Positions 34,848-46,777 of a DNA stretch of 64,000 nucleotides are shown in pieces; positions within the stretch are counted from its first letter, which is position 1; every line of letters begins with the position of its first letter. The notes under the pieces are model-generated. The model made no database searches, was not told where the DNA came from, and saw nothing but the letters and a program-made list of their open reading frames with translations. Position numbers and translations under genes: made by a program. The stretch lies in NCBI GenBank assembly GCA_030544215.1, contig JARZZO010000003.1, positions 816,001 to 880,000 on the forward strand, written 5' to 3'. This stretch comes from Zantedeschia hybrid cultivar (taxonomy: Eukaryota > Streptophyta > Magnoliopsida > Alismatales > Araceae).

Positions 34848-36224
34848 CTTCTTCCAACATCCCCCACATGACAGTAGATATTTTTTAACACTGTGGCATG
34901 ACAAGTGGGATCTTGGCATCATGTTGCAAAACAGAAAATAACTGTTTAAACCTGTCAAATACTAAAGCCAATCCACATAAAAGGAAAGAGAAAACTATCA
35001 AAAAAGATACTTGCAGAATGCATGTGTCTTTATATTAGCTTGTAAATCATAGTTCTGTTGCCTAGAACTGTTGAAAAAAGCTTGAAAGTATTGTAGACTT
35101 GTAGTCCTTGATTTTACAAAGAACCTAATTGTAGAGCAGATGTTACAACTTAAATCCCAAATCTTTCTATGAAGAAATAAAGAGTCACTGCAGATAGAAA
35201 CAACATACTGCCATGCTATCCAATCAGTTTTTGTGCTGCTAGAGTCCAAAAAGAGACAAGGACAATATAAGAAAAGCTCATGAAGTAAAATTACATTTGG
35301 TTCAAAGTGTAAGAAAAAGTAATGGAGTGTAGTGCACTGAGGAGTCTGTTTTGGGAGACCAAAAATGTTGGATTTTTGAAACCTCCCATGTGCGTGTGTG
35401 TGGCCTTCGTTAAAGTGAAGCAAGATGAAACAGAACCAGGACAACAATAATGAACTAGACCATGGAAGTTGCACCATTCTTAAAATATAGGTTATACATT
35501 AGCTGCAGAATGTTAAAGGGAAAGTAGAATAGGTCTTCTTGTTGCTTCCATTTTCCTTGATATTCGAAAAGTAGTCCAACACTAGAGTGCCATAATTCTC
35601 ATTAAGCCTTTTTCCCCATCCTTTTATGTCAGACTTGAGCAATGGAAATGCAATTAGATTATGGATTATCCTCATAATCTGATTACTTGACAGTGTCATA
35701 AAGTGGCAGGACAGGATTCATGTAGCTTATCCCAAATAAATTGTACTATGATGATGATGATTGATGATGGTCTGAAATATTATGAGAAACTATAGATAAA
35801 AGGTTATTATAAGTTATTTTACTCTGATCCCCTTGCCTTTAGAATGTCACTTTTGATGTCCCTTTTTGTTCTTTCGAGCTTTTAACTGTCTTTTGTCCTT
35901 ACAAAACATGTCATTTTTTCAAAATCCACATCAAGGTGGATTATGGAGAAAAAACTCCATCTTCCCTTTTTGGTTTCTGGCTTTCTCCTTCTGTTTGAAA
36001 CTTCCCTGCACACAAGATGAGGTTCTTGGTTTTCATTTGGAAAGGATTATGTCATGTCAGGGATTGTAGTGGTTGGAATCCAATTCCATAGTCATTTTCA
36101 AACAATACCTTATGACCAGAAACGATTTATGAGACTTAAAGGAAAGTTTTTATGTCTAGCTTTTTCTCATCATCTAACATTGTAGTCTTAATAGTATAAG
36201 CTCGACTATTGTTGGCAGGACCTT

Positions 36225-36415
36225 CCAGAGATTATGCCAAACCTGTGACATAAGCAATCAATTAGGACAGAAGAGAAATACATACTAATCAGGACTACAG
36301 GAGACCCCATAGGATAACATCACCTAAGATATCAAAAGGTCGAGCTAGCAGCTTTCCACGAGGATCCATAAACTTTGCACCAAAACCGAAAAGCATGCCT
36401 GCAAATTGTGTTCAT
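36225..36415 (-). pseudogene. Host-exon-like fragment in the Harbinger-type element
   Basis: On the minus strand an acceptor TTTGCAG is followed by GMLFGFGAKFMDPRGKLLAR then PFDILGDVILWGLL and a stop, and a second acceptor-like TCACAG occurs farther on. This looks like exons of a host gene carried without the rest. I cannot name the gene. Confidence 0.4.
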
Positions 36416-37027
36416 AGTGTGGTGAATTGATCGAGATGTAGTATGACATTGATTTTCTGTGTATTGCCAAAGAACAAAACCCTTTTGGGAATGTAAGCAT
36501 AGTGACAAGCTGTCATATATACTAGTTCAATGTTTCAAGTAGGGATGTAAATGGTAACTGACAACTTGAAGGTCTGACCAGTTATCTGTGTTTATCGTGG
36601 GGTTTGGACATAAAATATAAAACCATATTATTATCAGATTTATAATAACAATGTTAAATTGGTGAGTTAATTGGATTTTTTTTTTGAAAATGAAAATATT
36701 TTTTTTTGAAAGTGAGTTTATTGAATAAAGTTATTGGTTAAGACATCAAATATAGAATAATCATGGTTTAATATTTTTAACGTATAAATATTATATTATA
36801 TATCTTATAGGTAATTAGGTATATTTGTTTATCAGACAAGACTTGAGTAGTCGTATTGCTTGTCGGTATTGGCCATTGGGTAAGTTATGTATAGCAAATA
36901 TTTTATTGTATCTGGCATTGAATGCACCTTGTATCCAATACCGAATTCAAAGCTTGAAGATAGTTAGGGGGTGTTTGCATTGGCTAAAATTTCCCCAGGA
37001 AATATTTTCCCAACTAGCTTTTACATG

Positions 37028-37255
37028 CCTATGTGCCTTGTGCATTTCGCATAGAACCTAACATATTTGTGCTTGTTAACCGTAGCTTGTAAGTTCCTAT
37101 GAAAGATGGGAGTTTTTTTTCATTGTGGCTGATTCATTTGTGCTCTTTATATATAAGTAAAATCTAAAGAATATGACTACGTTTCTCATTTGGATCAAGC
37201 ATGTCTTTTTTATATATCTGTCCCCAGCTAGAGTCAGCTAGGATATTTGACAGTT
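37028..37255 (+). repeat. Direct repeat, copy B
   Basis: Second copy of the 34617-34847 repeat; its end is about 110 bp upstream of the start codon of the Myb-like gene, so it may be part of that gene's promoter or 5' UTR. Confidence 0.88.
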
Positions 37256-37364
37256 ATCTCATTGTAAATGTATACTTCACAATAATATGACTTAGTGCTC
37301 CATTCCTGTGACTTATGTTATCTTTTTTCTTGTGATTAGGCACTATAAAAAGCGCAAACGAACC

Positions 37365-38862
37365 ATGTCCACCTCTGGTAAGTGTACGCTAAGTTGGCCA
37401 AATTTTGTCTTTTCTTACAATCTTCACCTTTGTATGACTGATGGCCTGCATGTTTTTTAGATTGTAAAGTAAAATTTGTTGGTCATTTTTTTCTTGACAA
37501 CATATTATTCTTTTTTGTTCCTCTATTTTGATCGAATGTATATGTTTATTAGAAGGACGAAAGGGTAAACGCGCTGCTAGAACTGAGGGCACTAGTAGGG
37601 TCCGTGCCCCAAATTGGACTACTCAGCAGGACAAAGTCCTAATCGGACTTCTGATGGAGCAATATGACAAAGAAAATCATATTGAGGGTACATTCAAAAC
37701 CCTAGTTTGGCACCTTATCGTGCCGATGTTCAATGCTGCAACCTATCTACATTACAACAAGGACCACCTGCAAAATCGGTGGAAGGTCCTGAGAGGCCAA
37801 TATATCAAACTTACGCAGCTATTTAAGAGGACAGGGTGGGGTTGGGATGACCACGCAAAAATGCCTGTGCCTGGAATTCAAGATTCATGGGACCAAGCCA
37901 TTGAAGTAAGAACCAGTAAATAGAACAACATACTTTTTTCTTTATTTATTTAAAAACTTATGAAGTCAAGACTTATGACATTTCCATACACCTTTCAGGC
38001 AAATACTGACTTTCGAACTTTAAAAGGTAAAGCCTTTCCGTTCTTAAAAGAGATGGAATATATGACTGGCAGTAGCACGGCCAATGGGGGATATGCAGAA
38101 GGGTCTTTGCATCCATCACAGTATGTGAACAGACGCCGACGCCGGTTATTGGAGGATCGTAACAATCTCCCACAAGAAATGCAGGCCCCACCACCCCCTA
38201 TGCAAGTCAATGAAGACTATGTCCAAGGTCATATACTTATTAGTGATTATCTTAATGCACTTGGCTCTGCATCAATAGGACCAAATCATGACTTTCACTT
38301 CGGTTATGCCAATGCTGGTTCCATAACAGGTGACCATTATATGTTCATATCTGGACAACTGAATAGCTCAAACGGTGAATATGAGCAAAACTACAGTGGC
38401 GGTTCGTACCCAGCCCACTCCCATTACTCAGCTCGGACTCCTTCCCCTCCACCACCGGCTTCATCAGGACACAGGGAAAATGAACAAGAGGTGATTTCTC
38501 CTCAAAAGAAAGAACCATCCTCTTCAAGGCGTCGGGGTAAAAGAACCATTGGTGACGAAGCAGTGCTTTCCTTCTCTAGTGCAATTCGCGGGCGCACTGA
38601 AGTTCTAAAGGACTGGAGAGCGGATCGGTCTTCATCTAGGTGTTCCAGCGGCGGTACCTATTTGTCAGACACGCCGCCAGATGTGGATCATAAGATCCCG
38701 ACAGTGAAAGACTGTATGGACGATCTACGTCGTGTTCCGAACCTCCCGCGTGACCTGTATTTCCGGGCTGTGAACCTATTTGGCACCCCGAGCATCCGAT
38801 CGGTGTACATGGCTCTGCCGGAGGAGGAGAAGCTGAATTGGGTTATTACTTGGACCAGTTGA
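37365..38862 (+). CDS. Myb/SANT-like DNA-binding protein of the Harbinger-type element
   Basis: Exons 37365-37377, 37553-37905 and 37999-38862; 1230 nt, 409 residues. Frame is kept at both GT-AG junctions (TCTG/GTAAGT; GAA/GTAAGA). Residues about 20-125 form the Myb/SANT-like domain found in plant transposon and transposon-derived proteins: APNWTTQQDKVLIGLLMEQY, then KDHLQNRWKVLRGQYIKL and GWGWDD. The rest is low complexity with Pro/Ser runs and a basic RRRRRLLE stretch. In PIF/Harbinger elements this partner binds DNA and brings the transposase into the nucleus. It lies 270 bp upstream of the hybrid-binding-domain gene, same strand. Confidence 0.85.
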
Positions 38863-39132
38863 CTTAAGTTCTTACGTATGTTATGTTCAAGTTTGGCCAT
38901 TGTAGCCTCCTATGTTTGCCTTCTCATCGTACTTTCGAGTATCAATGTTGTTATCATCTTTGCCTTCTGATTGTACTCGTTCTGTTCATCTTTCTGTAAT
39001 GAACTACTATCTTTACGACTGGAATTTTATGATTCATGTTTGAAACAAAGGTGGCATTTATAATCTATTGTGTTAGTATGAATTACAATTTCTACTTGGA
39101 CGTCCTGTGCAGGCATATGCTTCTAACTTAAA

Positions 39133-39504
39133 ATGGGACGATTTAAGTGTTATGTTGTATGGGTCGGCCGTGAGCCCGGTCTGTACCTGACTTGGGGAGA
39201 ATGTTACGCCCAAGTCAATGGTTTTCCAGGAGCTCAATACAAAGGGTTCCACTCATTTGAGGAGGGGGAAGCAACACTCTATGGTGTTGTGGAGCAGCCT
39301 ATACTGAGACCAACAAATACCCGCGAACAATATGCAATGGGCACTCCAAGTACTGTACGAGGCATGACTGGTCCACCTACGTCGCACACATCAATGACTT
39401 TTTCGTGGCAATATTGTCTCATCATATTCCTTTTGTTTCTAGTTGTCTGCTTACTTTTTTTAATCTTACTTGGTATTTTTCTTATGCCCTTGAGGGGCCA
39501 TTGA
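39133..39504 (+). CDS. Small protein with RNase H1-type hybrid-binding (viroplasmin) domain and C-terminal membrane segment
   Basis: A 123-residue single-exon frame. Residues about 5-50 (CYVVWVGREPGLYLTWGECY, QVNGFPGAQYKGFHSFEEGE) match the small alpha/beta fold that binds RNA-DNA hybrids at the N terminus of eukaryotic RNase H1 and in caulimovirus viroplasmin. No RNase H catalytic part follows. Residues about 92-117 are strongly hydrophobic (QYCLIIFLLFLVVCLLFLIL), consistent with a tail anchor. Located between the Myb-like and transposase genes, same strand, 179 bp before the transposase ATG. Function is unknown; domain recognition is by pattern. It could also be the remains of a longer gene or of another inserted element. 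Confidence 0.72.
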   Translation: MGRFKCYVVWVGREPGLYLTWGECYAQVNGFPGAQYKGFHSFEEGEATLYGVVEQPILRPTNTREQYAMGTPSTVRGMTGPPTSHTSMTFSWQYCLIIFLLFLVVCLLFLILLGIFLMPLRGH

Positions 39505-39683
39505 TGTACCTTACTGCTTTTTAATAAAAAGTCCTTTGTTCCTTCTGTTGGCATCACTTCTTTTTTGGACTATGTAATATGTGAGTATTTTCATAGAATT
39601 TAAGGTGCTTATTTTATAATATATATAGTATTCACTTGGAATGACGATTAAAGGTGCTTAATGTAGAGATCGATGATTTGATA

Positions 39684-40930
39684 ATGGAGTTTATTCGGGA
39701 GGAGGAGGAGATGGTTCAAGAAATAGAAGACGCCATAATTGAAGAAATAACGGATCAGTTTGCCCCTAGTGTGCCTAGACGAAAAATGTTTACTTCGACA
39801 CATACTGGTCATGTGTGGATACAGGAAGTGCTACAAGGTCATGAAAGGAGGGCCTATGTGGCGTTTAGGCTAAGCCCCAACATGTTCATTGCATTGAGGG
39901 ACTTGTTAGTAGAGAGGGGCTTAGTACTTGACTCTAGGCACGTAACTGTCTATGAGCAATTGGCGATGTTCCTACATGCTACAGGACATGGTGTTGGTAC
40001 TGGGGCATTATGTGAGTATTTTCAGCACTCTTCACAGACAATCAGCTATTATGTGAACGAGGTCGCTACGGCATTGGCATCCCTCAAGACAGAGTTTATT
40101 CAGCTGCCTTCTTCGGTTAGTGAATGCCACCCTCATATTCGTGGGAAGGAATGTTTCTATCCTTATTTCAAGGTACTATAATATCCTTCTAGTTTTATTT
40201 CAATTCCCAATACGAGTTCTTATGCATCATCTGATATATTAATTACAATGTGTAGGATGCAATTGGGGCGATTGATGGGACGCACATCATCGCTCATATC
40301 CTACGAAAAGATCATGGACGGTTTCGTAATCGGAAAGGTTATATAAGTCAAAATGTAATGGGAGTAGTCTCATTCGACCTTACTTTTCTATACGTTGCTG
40401 TCGGTTGGGAAGGTTCTGCAGCTGACATGAGAGTGTTGAAATGGGCGTTAGATGAAGGCGGGTTTCGGGTCCCTCGCGGCAAGTATTATCTCGTTGACTC
40501 TGGCTATGCAAACACACGTAGTTTCTTAGCTCCTTATCGTGGCCAACGGTATCACATAGGCCAATTTACGGGTCGTGGTCGGCACTATGCAAATAAGAAG
40601 GAAAAATTCAACCACAGACATGCAAAACTGAGGAATTGTGTGGAGCGGGTGTTCGGTGTGCTGAAGAATCGTTTTCAAATATTAGGAGAGGGTTGTAAGT
40701 ATCCATGGGCAACACAACGAAAGATAGTGCTAGCATGTTGTGTCGTCCATAACTTCATACGTCGGAGGCAGGGACATGATGTATATTTTAGTATGGGAAA
40801 TGAAAGTGGACATCATGATGACGGTGATGCTGATTACCCAAATGACATTGCACCGAGCCAAGCTGAGCTAGTTGTAGGGGATCACATAAGAGAGGGAATT
40901 GCAGACCAACTTTGGGGCGACAATAATTAG
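39684..40930 (+). CDS. PIF/Harbinger-type DDE transposase
   Basis: Exons 39684-40172 and 40256-40930; 1164 nt, 387 residues plus TAG. The join TTCAAG/GTACTA...TGTAG/GATGCA keeps frame. The N-terminal half has the helix-turn-helix region typical of the family (VTVYEQLAMFLHATGHGVG). The catalytic triad is visible: D170 in AIDGTH, D244 in LVDSGYANTRSF, E293 in CVERVFGVLKNRFQI, with 48 residues between the last two. All key residues are present and no stop interrupts, so the enzyme may be intact. An alternative start, 10 codons upstream at 39654, is non-ATG. Confidence 0.92.
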
Positions 40931-41246
40931 ATTTGACGGATATTTTATTTGCTTGTTCTTCGAGGGTTGTACTTTTGTTTACTTATTTGTACTCATATTT
41001 GGTGGATGTTTTGTTTGTTTGTTCGTACGTCGTAATCCCGTTATTTGTACTCGTATTTGGTGGTTGTTTTCTTTGTATCTAAACTCAAGTTCGGTGAATT
41101 TATTTTTCGCAGCTCAATATTAAGTTTAGTGGTGATATAGTATTAGACAACTTCTTTATTTTTTTTTTAATTTGTGTTTACAGGTGTGGACAAGGCTAGT
41201 AACGCTTCTTTCTTAAACACACTCAGATAGGAGGCATGGCATATTG

Positions 41247-41860
41247 TATGGGCAATGATGGAAAAATAAGTATTATATGTATTGGTTGGATGGCTTTTAA
41301 GCAACCCCAATACGTGATGAAATTCTTGTTTTTGAGCCCACCCTTGGGATATTAGGAGGGTATTTGCAGCCTTATATGAGTGTTATATTGTATGGGCAAT
41401 GATGAAAAATAAGTATTATATGTATTGGTTGGATGGCTTTTAAGCAACCCCAATACGTGATGAAATTCTTGTTTTTGAGCCCACCCTTGGGATATTAGGA
41501 GGGTATTTGCAGCCTTATATGAGTGTTATATTGTATGGGCAATGATGAAAAATAAGTATTATATGTATTGGTTGGATGGCTTTTAAGCAACCCTAATACG
41601 TGACGAAATTCTTGTTGTTTGAGCCCACCCCTTGGGATATTAGGAGGGTATTTGCAGCCTTATATGAGTTTCACATTGTATGGGCAATGATGAAAAATAA
41701 GTATTATATGTATTGGTTGGATGGCTTTTAAGCAACCCCAATACGTGATGAAATTCTTATTTTTGAGCCCACCCCTCGGATATTAGGAGTACATTTGCAG
41801 CCTTATATGCGTGTTATATTGTATGGGCAATGATGGGCAAATAAGTTAATTGATGAAGTT
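41247..41860. repeat. Tandem repeat, about 143 bp, four units plus a partial fifth
   Basis: Unit starts TATGGGCAATGATG at 41247, 41391, 41534, 41679 and 41822, with GGTTGGATGGCTTTTAAGC and CAGCCTTATATGAG inside. Units are highly similar, so the expansion is recent. It lies just downstream of the transposase gene. Not a CRISPR array: units are contiguous without spacers. Confidence 0.9.
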
Positions 41861-41920
41861 AGTTTATTACGGAAGAACATTACTCAGATGACTGCTGTGA
41901 CCATTGATCGAATGATGGCA

Positions 41921-42230
41921 TATCGTCTTATATCTAACTTGGCAATTGTTACTTGGGACTTCTCTCCAGCAACTGTTGGTCAGTTCCATCTGTCAGATTG
42001 TCCATGCGAGGTGAGTTCTTTTATTAAAATTTGTTTGTTAACTTCATTGAAAGCCATTATTTACGTGCTGCAAATTTAGTTATAATTCAATCCTATGCTG
42101 TCTTATATCCAACTTGGCAATTGTTACTTGGGTCTTCTCTCCAGCAAATGTTGGTAAATTCCATCTGTCAGATTGTCCATGCGAGGTGAGTTCTTTTATT
42201 AAAATTTGTTTGTTAGCTTCATTCTTTAGC
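41921..42230 (+). repeat. Duplicated exon-like segment
   Basis: Two copies about 175 bp apart of a segment reading LAIVTWDFSPATVGQFHLSD (second copy LAIVTWVFSPANVGKFHLSD), each followed by CPCE and a donor-like GAG/GTGAGTTC. This looks like a host exon with its donor, duplicated in the element. Gene not recognised. Confidence 0.55.
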
Positions 42231-43239
42231 TATAATCTACTCTTTGAAAGGCATTATTTACGTGCTGCAATTATAGTCCCATGCTTTGGGTTATACACCC
42301 ATGAGGCCATTCATCATATCCTGATTGCAGCATTTATCGATGATGCAGTGTAATGACTTTCCTTTCACTTATCAGTATCCTAGGTTCTACCAATGAGAAT
42401 GGAACAGAAATCTTAAAAAGGAAAGGTAAGGATGAAGATGCTTTGAGGGTACCTATCTTCAGAAACCTGCAAGCATGTATTTGAAATAACAAACTATTTT
42501 AACCAATCTAATTTTTGGCTTATGTTCCTTGGCTCTTAGTTCCTTATTTTGTGGACATAGGGTTGCCTTATGGTGTACATTTCTGATTCTTTTATCTTTT
42601 TGTTTGCCAAAAAATCTGTTTGCCAAGAAATCTGAGGTTGCTGAATCTAAAACAATCTTAAACTATTTTAAAGAGTCTAATTTTGCTTGATGTTCCTTAG
42701 CTCATAGTTCGAGTTTGGGTTACCCTATGGTGTGCATTTTCCTTTTTTTTTTTCCCCTTTATGTACCCAGCAAAGCCCAATCACACTGCAAGGTGGGCAC
42801 ACACGTACACACACAGTATGTATATGTTTGTATATATATATATGTATTGGTTTTGTGTAATATGTTAGTGAAATATGTTACAGTTCCACGAACCCCAATT
42901 GATTCTTAGTTTGATCATTTGTACCTTTTTTCTCCCTGGCCTGATTCACTTGACTTATGGTCGTTGTCCAGCATTTTAGAAAATGCATCCCTTAGTATCA
43001 TGTTTCTGTAACTTTAGAAACTGTTTGATATGAGTAAATTATCTGAAGTTTAATCAGCAAGATTCTTCAATGTTGAGAAATTATCTGACAATGTTCTCTC
43101 CTCCACAGAGCATATTTCCTTCGGATAGGTGGAATGGAAGATTTTTCTTTCAATTTTTATTGCCTCATCGGTTGGTCATAAAAGTTGCCGATAGACATGC
43201 TATGTCATTTCCGTTCTCATAAAATGGTCATGGATGTAC

Positions 43240-43471
43240 TTTGACAGATGCACAGCCTTCCACTATGGTCTGGTGGCTGCCAAAAGAATCCCAACGGCTT
43301 GTTCAGGTGAGAAGATCATCGAGCACATCAAATTTGCAGGAGTCGGACAATGGTTCCTCAATGTGGCCGACATCCAAGTGGTCCTTGAAACCTGATGTCA
43401 TAGCGAAGCCTTTGTTTGATGGCTTGCCGAAACCCATGACGGTTTGGAGGAACAAAGCAGCTCTGGATTAG
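43240..43471 (+). pseudogene. Host-like terminal exon fragment
   Basis: Following a TTTGACAG acceptor-like site, an open frame reads SSMWPTSKWSLKPDVIAKPL then FDGLPKPMTVWRNKAALD and a stop. The frame starts upstream as MTDAQPSTMVWWLPKESQRL. It looks like the C-terminal exon of a host gene; I cannot name it and no start context is convincing. Confidence 0.4.
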
Positions 43472-44369
43472 CTAGTCCATGGCTTCTCTGCCAGTGTATG
43501 TTTTCAATATTCTGTTCCATGCAGATTCTTGCAGCGGCTTGTTCAGGTAGAGAGATTCCTTAGTCACACCTACGTAGCAGAGGAGAAAGATATAGATGAA
43601 TAGGAAAAATTACTTCCGCACTGTAACTTGTGTTTAAGAGTGATGTTCCCCAAACTTTGCGATGGATTTACACATGGGCTGTAACTTATAGGTCAATTCA
43701 AAAAGAAATATTGTCAGGATGCGACAAAGTGTATCAGGCATGATAACTATGCTGCTCCCTCATTGCCTTTGCTCGTAATACATTGGAAGCGTCAGAATAG
43801 TTTGTAGATTAAAATGTTTATTCGTAATGTACATTGTATTTCATTGAAATTGATAAGACAGCCTAACTGGTGCATTATTTCCGAGACATTGTTACAATGA
43901 ACTGAAACTGCGCAAACAAAGTTTAACTTGCACATCAAGTGGCTCAGTTGGCATCTCATGATCTTCATAATTTTAACACTGTCCAATGCATAAAAGTGCT
44001 CTTGTAGTGAGTCATACAGTCCATAGATGTCTTTTTTCCGGATGATGACTTGGAATCTGAAAACGTCGTACACAGGATTTGTTTGTGCAAAAAATATCAT
44101 TATTAGGGGAAAACAATATTTGCTGCTGTAAATTGAACTCTATATTTGAGAGGAATTGTAAATATTTTGTCAACCAAACTACCAGACAGGACAAAGTATT
44201 GGTTTTGTGTTTTTCTGTTCTGAAATTGAGTTGTGTATACACTGTTGTCTTCTTGCATGGTTTGTAGTTGCATTAAAACACTTGGATGATTCAAAGGGTA
44301 AGTGTCAGTTGGAAACATTTTTTCATGACATTTTGCTAGTTTTAGGGAGGACTGGTAACATGATTACCT

Positions 44370-44612
44370 GTCAAAAGTTTTGTATCTTTCTCTCAGTGCC
44401 TCTTGTGTTGGCTCCAACCATGGTGCACAGGTACTCTTCTATTCAGTGTATAAAAATTTTGCAACTGTGCTGATGGAGCGCCTGCCACAAGTATTTGGTA
44501 ATGGGAGAGTACATGATAGGAATGGTGACGTAGACGAGATAGCTGTTGATTCTGGAGGACCATCAAATATGCAAGTTGACCAGGAGAGAAGAGAAATATT
44601 GTACAAAATAAC
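44370..44612 (+). pseudogene. Host-like exon fragment
   Basis: One frame reads NFATVLMERLPQVFGNGRVH then DRNGDVDEIAVDSGGPSNMQ and VDQERREIL before degenerating. Acidic, soluble-looking peptide unlike transposon proteins. Source gene not recognised. Confidence 0.35.
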
Positions 44613-44799
44613 AATTTGCTTTCTTATTATTTTTTTCATTTTCTTTGTTGAAACGTTGTCAAGTTTAATATATGGAACATGTATCCTAAATATTATTTTT
44701 GGAGAGAGATATTGACTCAACTCTACGACGTTTGCAATTTGTGTGTCATTTTTTCATTGTGCAATCAATGTCGAGTATCATTTTTTCATTGTGCGACAT

Positions 44800-45185
44800 A
44801 TACACAGATATACGTATGTATGTATGCATATATATATATACGTATATATATTATACATAGATATACACGTACATTCATATACGTATGTGTGTATGCATAT
44901 CTACATATATTCTTATGTATTTATGTACATATCTGTAAATATGTATACGTATATGTATATGCATATATATCATACATACATATATGTATGTATGTATGAT
45001 ATATATATATCTTCCCCATGTATGTATTTATACGTATGTATGATATATAGATATACATAACTGTGCATATATAAGTACGTGTATATTTGTATATATGTGC
45101 GTACGTATATATTTATGTATGATATATATACATATATGTATGTACCTATATATACATACGTACATACATAAATATACGTCATATA
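44800..45185. repeat. TA/TACG-rich microsatellite
   Basis: Long alternation of TATATA, TACGTA, TACATA and GTATGT. All six frames stay open by composition (Tyr/Ile-rich), so these are not genes. Confidence 0.9.
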
Positions 45186-45537
45186 TAATTTAATAACATA
45201 TTTTTTATTTATTTATTTTTATTAAACTATTAACTTGATAATATAATTTATTGAAAGAAATATTTATAATCATATATACATTACATGGTATTAAAATTTT
45301 TCACATTTTATATCTTAGTCAAAGGTAGTCAACAACTATCTATAAAATAAGAAGGGTAATAAGAAGGGTAATTTGGAGATAAAAGTTTCTTATTCTCCTT
45401 TTTATTCTTTAGAATGCAATCAAACCAATTAGAATAACTTTTTATTCTACTTCGAATAAATATGCGTTATCAAAGCTACGCACTTCTTATTCTAGAATAA
45501 GCAATCCAGTATACCATATCCGTTATAAACAATCCAA

Positions 45538-45552
45538 CAAACAAAGTGGCAC
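45538..45552 (-). repeat. Right terminal inverted repeat of the Harbinger-type element
   Basis: CAAACAAAGTGGCAC followed by CTA; reverse complement of the left end with one mismatch. Confidence 0.82.
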
Positions 45553-45555
45553 CTA

Positions 45556-46772
45556 GTATATCTAACCGTTTTAGAAGGACGTTGCTATACGGTAGGGCCA
45601 GATGTTGTAATCGACTAGGGCTTTAATCTTGTGATCAGTTGTGAGTAGGTTGTGGTTGTCTCAGGTGGCATATACGTCTTTTTGGGGCATCTGGCTGTGT
45701 AAACCTTTTTAGGTTCCCTTGGGTGTAGTTTTTGTGTAGGTGTTGAAATCTATAAGTTGCGCGCGCTGATGCATTTTATGGTCTCTTTGGTGTAGTTCTG
45801 GAGGTGAGATCTTCTACAGTCTTCTAGAGGGTTGGTAAAAAGAGGGAGAAGAGGGTTAAAATAAATTTTGATTCAAGGGGTGTGGGGAGAGTGGATTTAG
45901 ATAATTATTTATTTATTTTCACTAGTCTTCTAAAATTTGCCGAAAATAATTTTATAACAAGTGCGTGTACATATGCATTGACCTATCAACTTGCAGTGTG
46001 CACGTATACCAGCGGGGGGGCGTCCCTTTGTGTTAAGTGTTGAAATCTATAAGTTGTGCTGACATGCTTTGCGTAGGTTTTTTGTACGGGGGTGGTAATG
46101 CTTACCTTGATGGGTGGATGGGACATGAGAGAGCTGAGAGTTGACTTTGGTCAAGTTTCCTTCGTCGTGAAGAGCCGCTCAGTTCCGGGCTCTGCTCGCT
46201 AGAGCAGTTATCCCCACAGTGTTCCCATGATAGGGATTGAAATCATTTGGACCTTCTTTCTATATTTTATTAATTTTTAAATTTTATTAGTTGAAAGAAG
46301 TAACTTATTGAAAAAGTAAAATTTACTTTATAAATAAATATACCTTTCCACTAATGAGATTTAAAGGTCATCCATGGTGGGGTCCTCATGACTTCCGCAC
46401 CATCTAGGAAGTCAAATTATATGTCAGCTGGAAGTCACCTACCCAAATCTGATCCTAAATCCAAAGAAATTAACAAAGTAGTACATCAGGGGAGATGGAA
46501 GACGACAACTTCAAATTTGCCTACGAATGTTACACGTCGTCCTTGACATGCTTATCATTCTGGTAGTGCATGCGAATATACTTTAAAAAAATGGTTTTTG
46601 TAAATAATTTTTAAAAGATGTCATATTTGTAGATAATTTTATGTATGATTTACATTTACGTATAACTTCTTTAATTATGATGATATTTATATAATTTTAT
46701 TAATTGTGTGATTTGTTTAAAATTTTATTTGACTGAAAATATTTTTACTCTATATAAAAATCAAAATAAGTT
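45556..46772. other. Intergenic DNA between Harbinger-type and copia elements
   Basis: The phrase GTGTTGAAATCTATAAGTTG occurs twice (near 45738 and 46038), hinting at a duplicated segment. No gene, RNA or bounded element recognised. Confidence 0.4.
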
Positions 46773-46777
46773 TTTTG

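Larger units (their letters stand above)
33593..45552 (+). mobile_element. 12-kb PIF/Harbinger-type DNA transposon
   Basis: Left end GCGCCACTTTGTTTG at 33593-33607; right end, read in reverse, GTGCCACTTTGTTTG at 45552-45538: 14 of 15 identical. Similarity continues inward more loosely (TTATTCTTAGAATAAG / TTATTCTAGAATAAG, then AGCTTTGAT). Both ends are followed by CTA (33590-33592 and 45553-45555), a 3-bp duplication as in this superfamily, which usually uses TWA. It carries a Myb/SANT-like gene, a hybrid-binding-domain gene and a DDE transposase in one orientation, and several stretches that look like host gene exons. At 12 kb it is large for the group. Nesting of other elements within it is possible. 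Confidence 0.8.

Noticed and set aside
41247..41860. CRISPR-like array
   Set aside because: Units are about 143 bp, contiguous and without unique spacers; the window is a plant genome.
44679..45182. Tyr-rich frames as genes
   Set aside because: Produced by a TA/TACG microsatellite.
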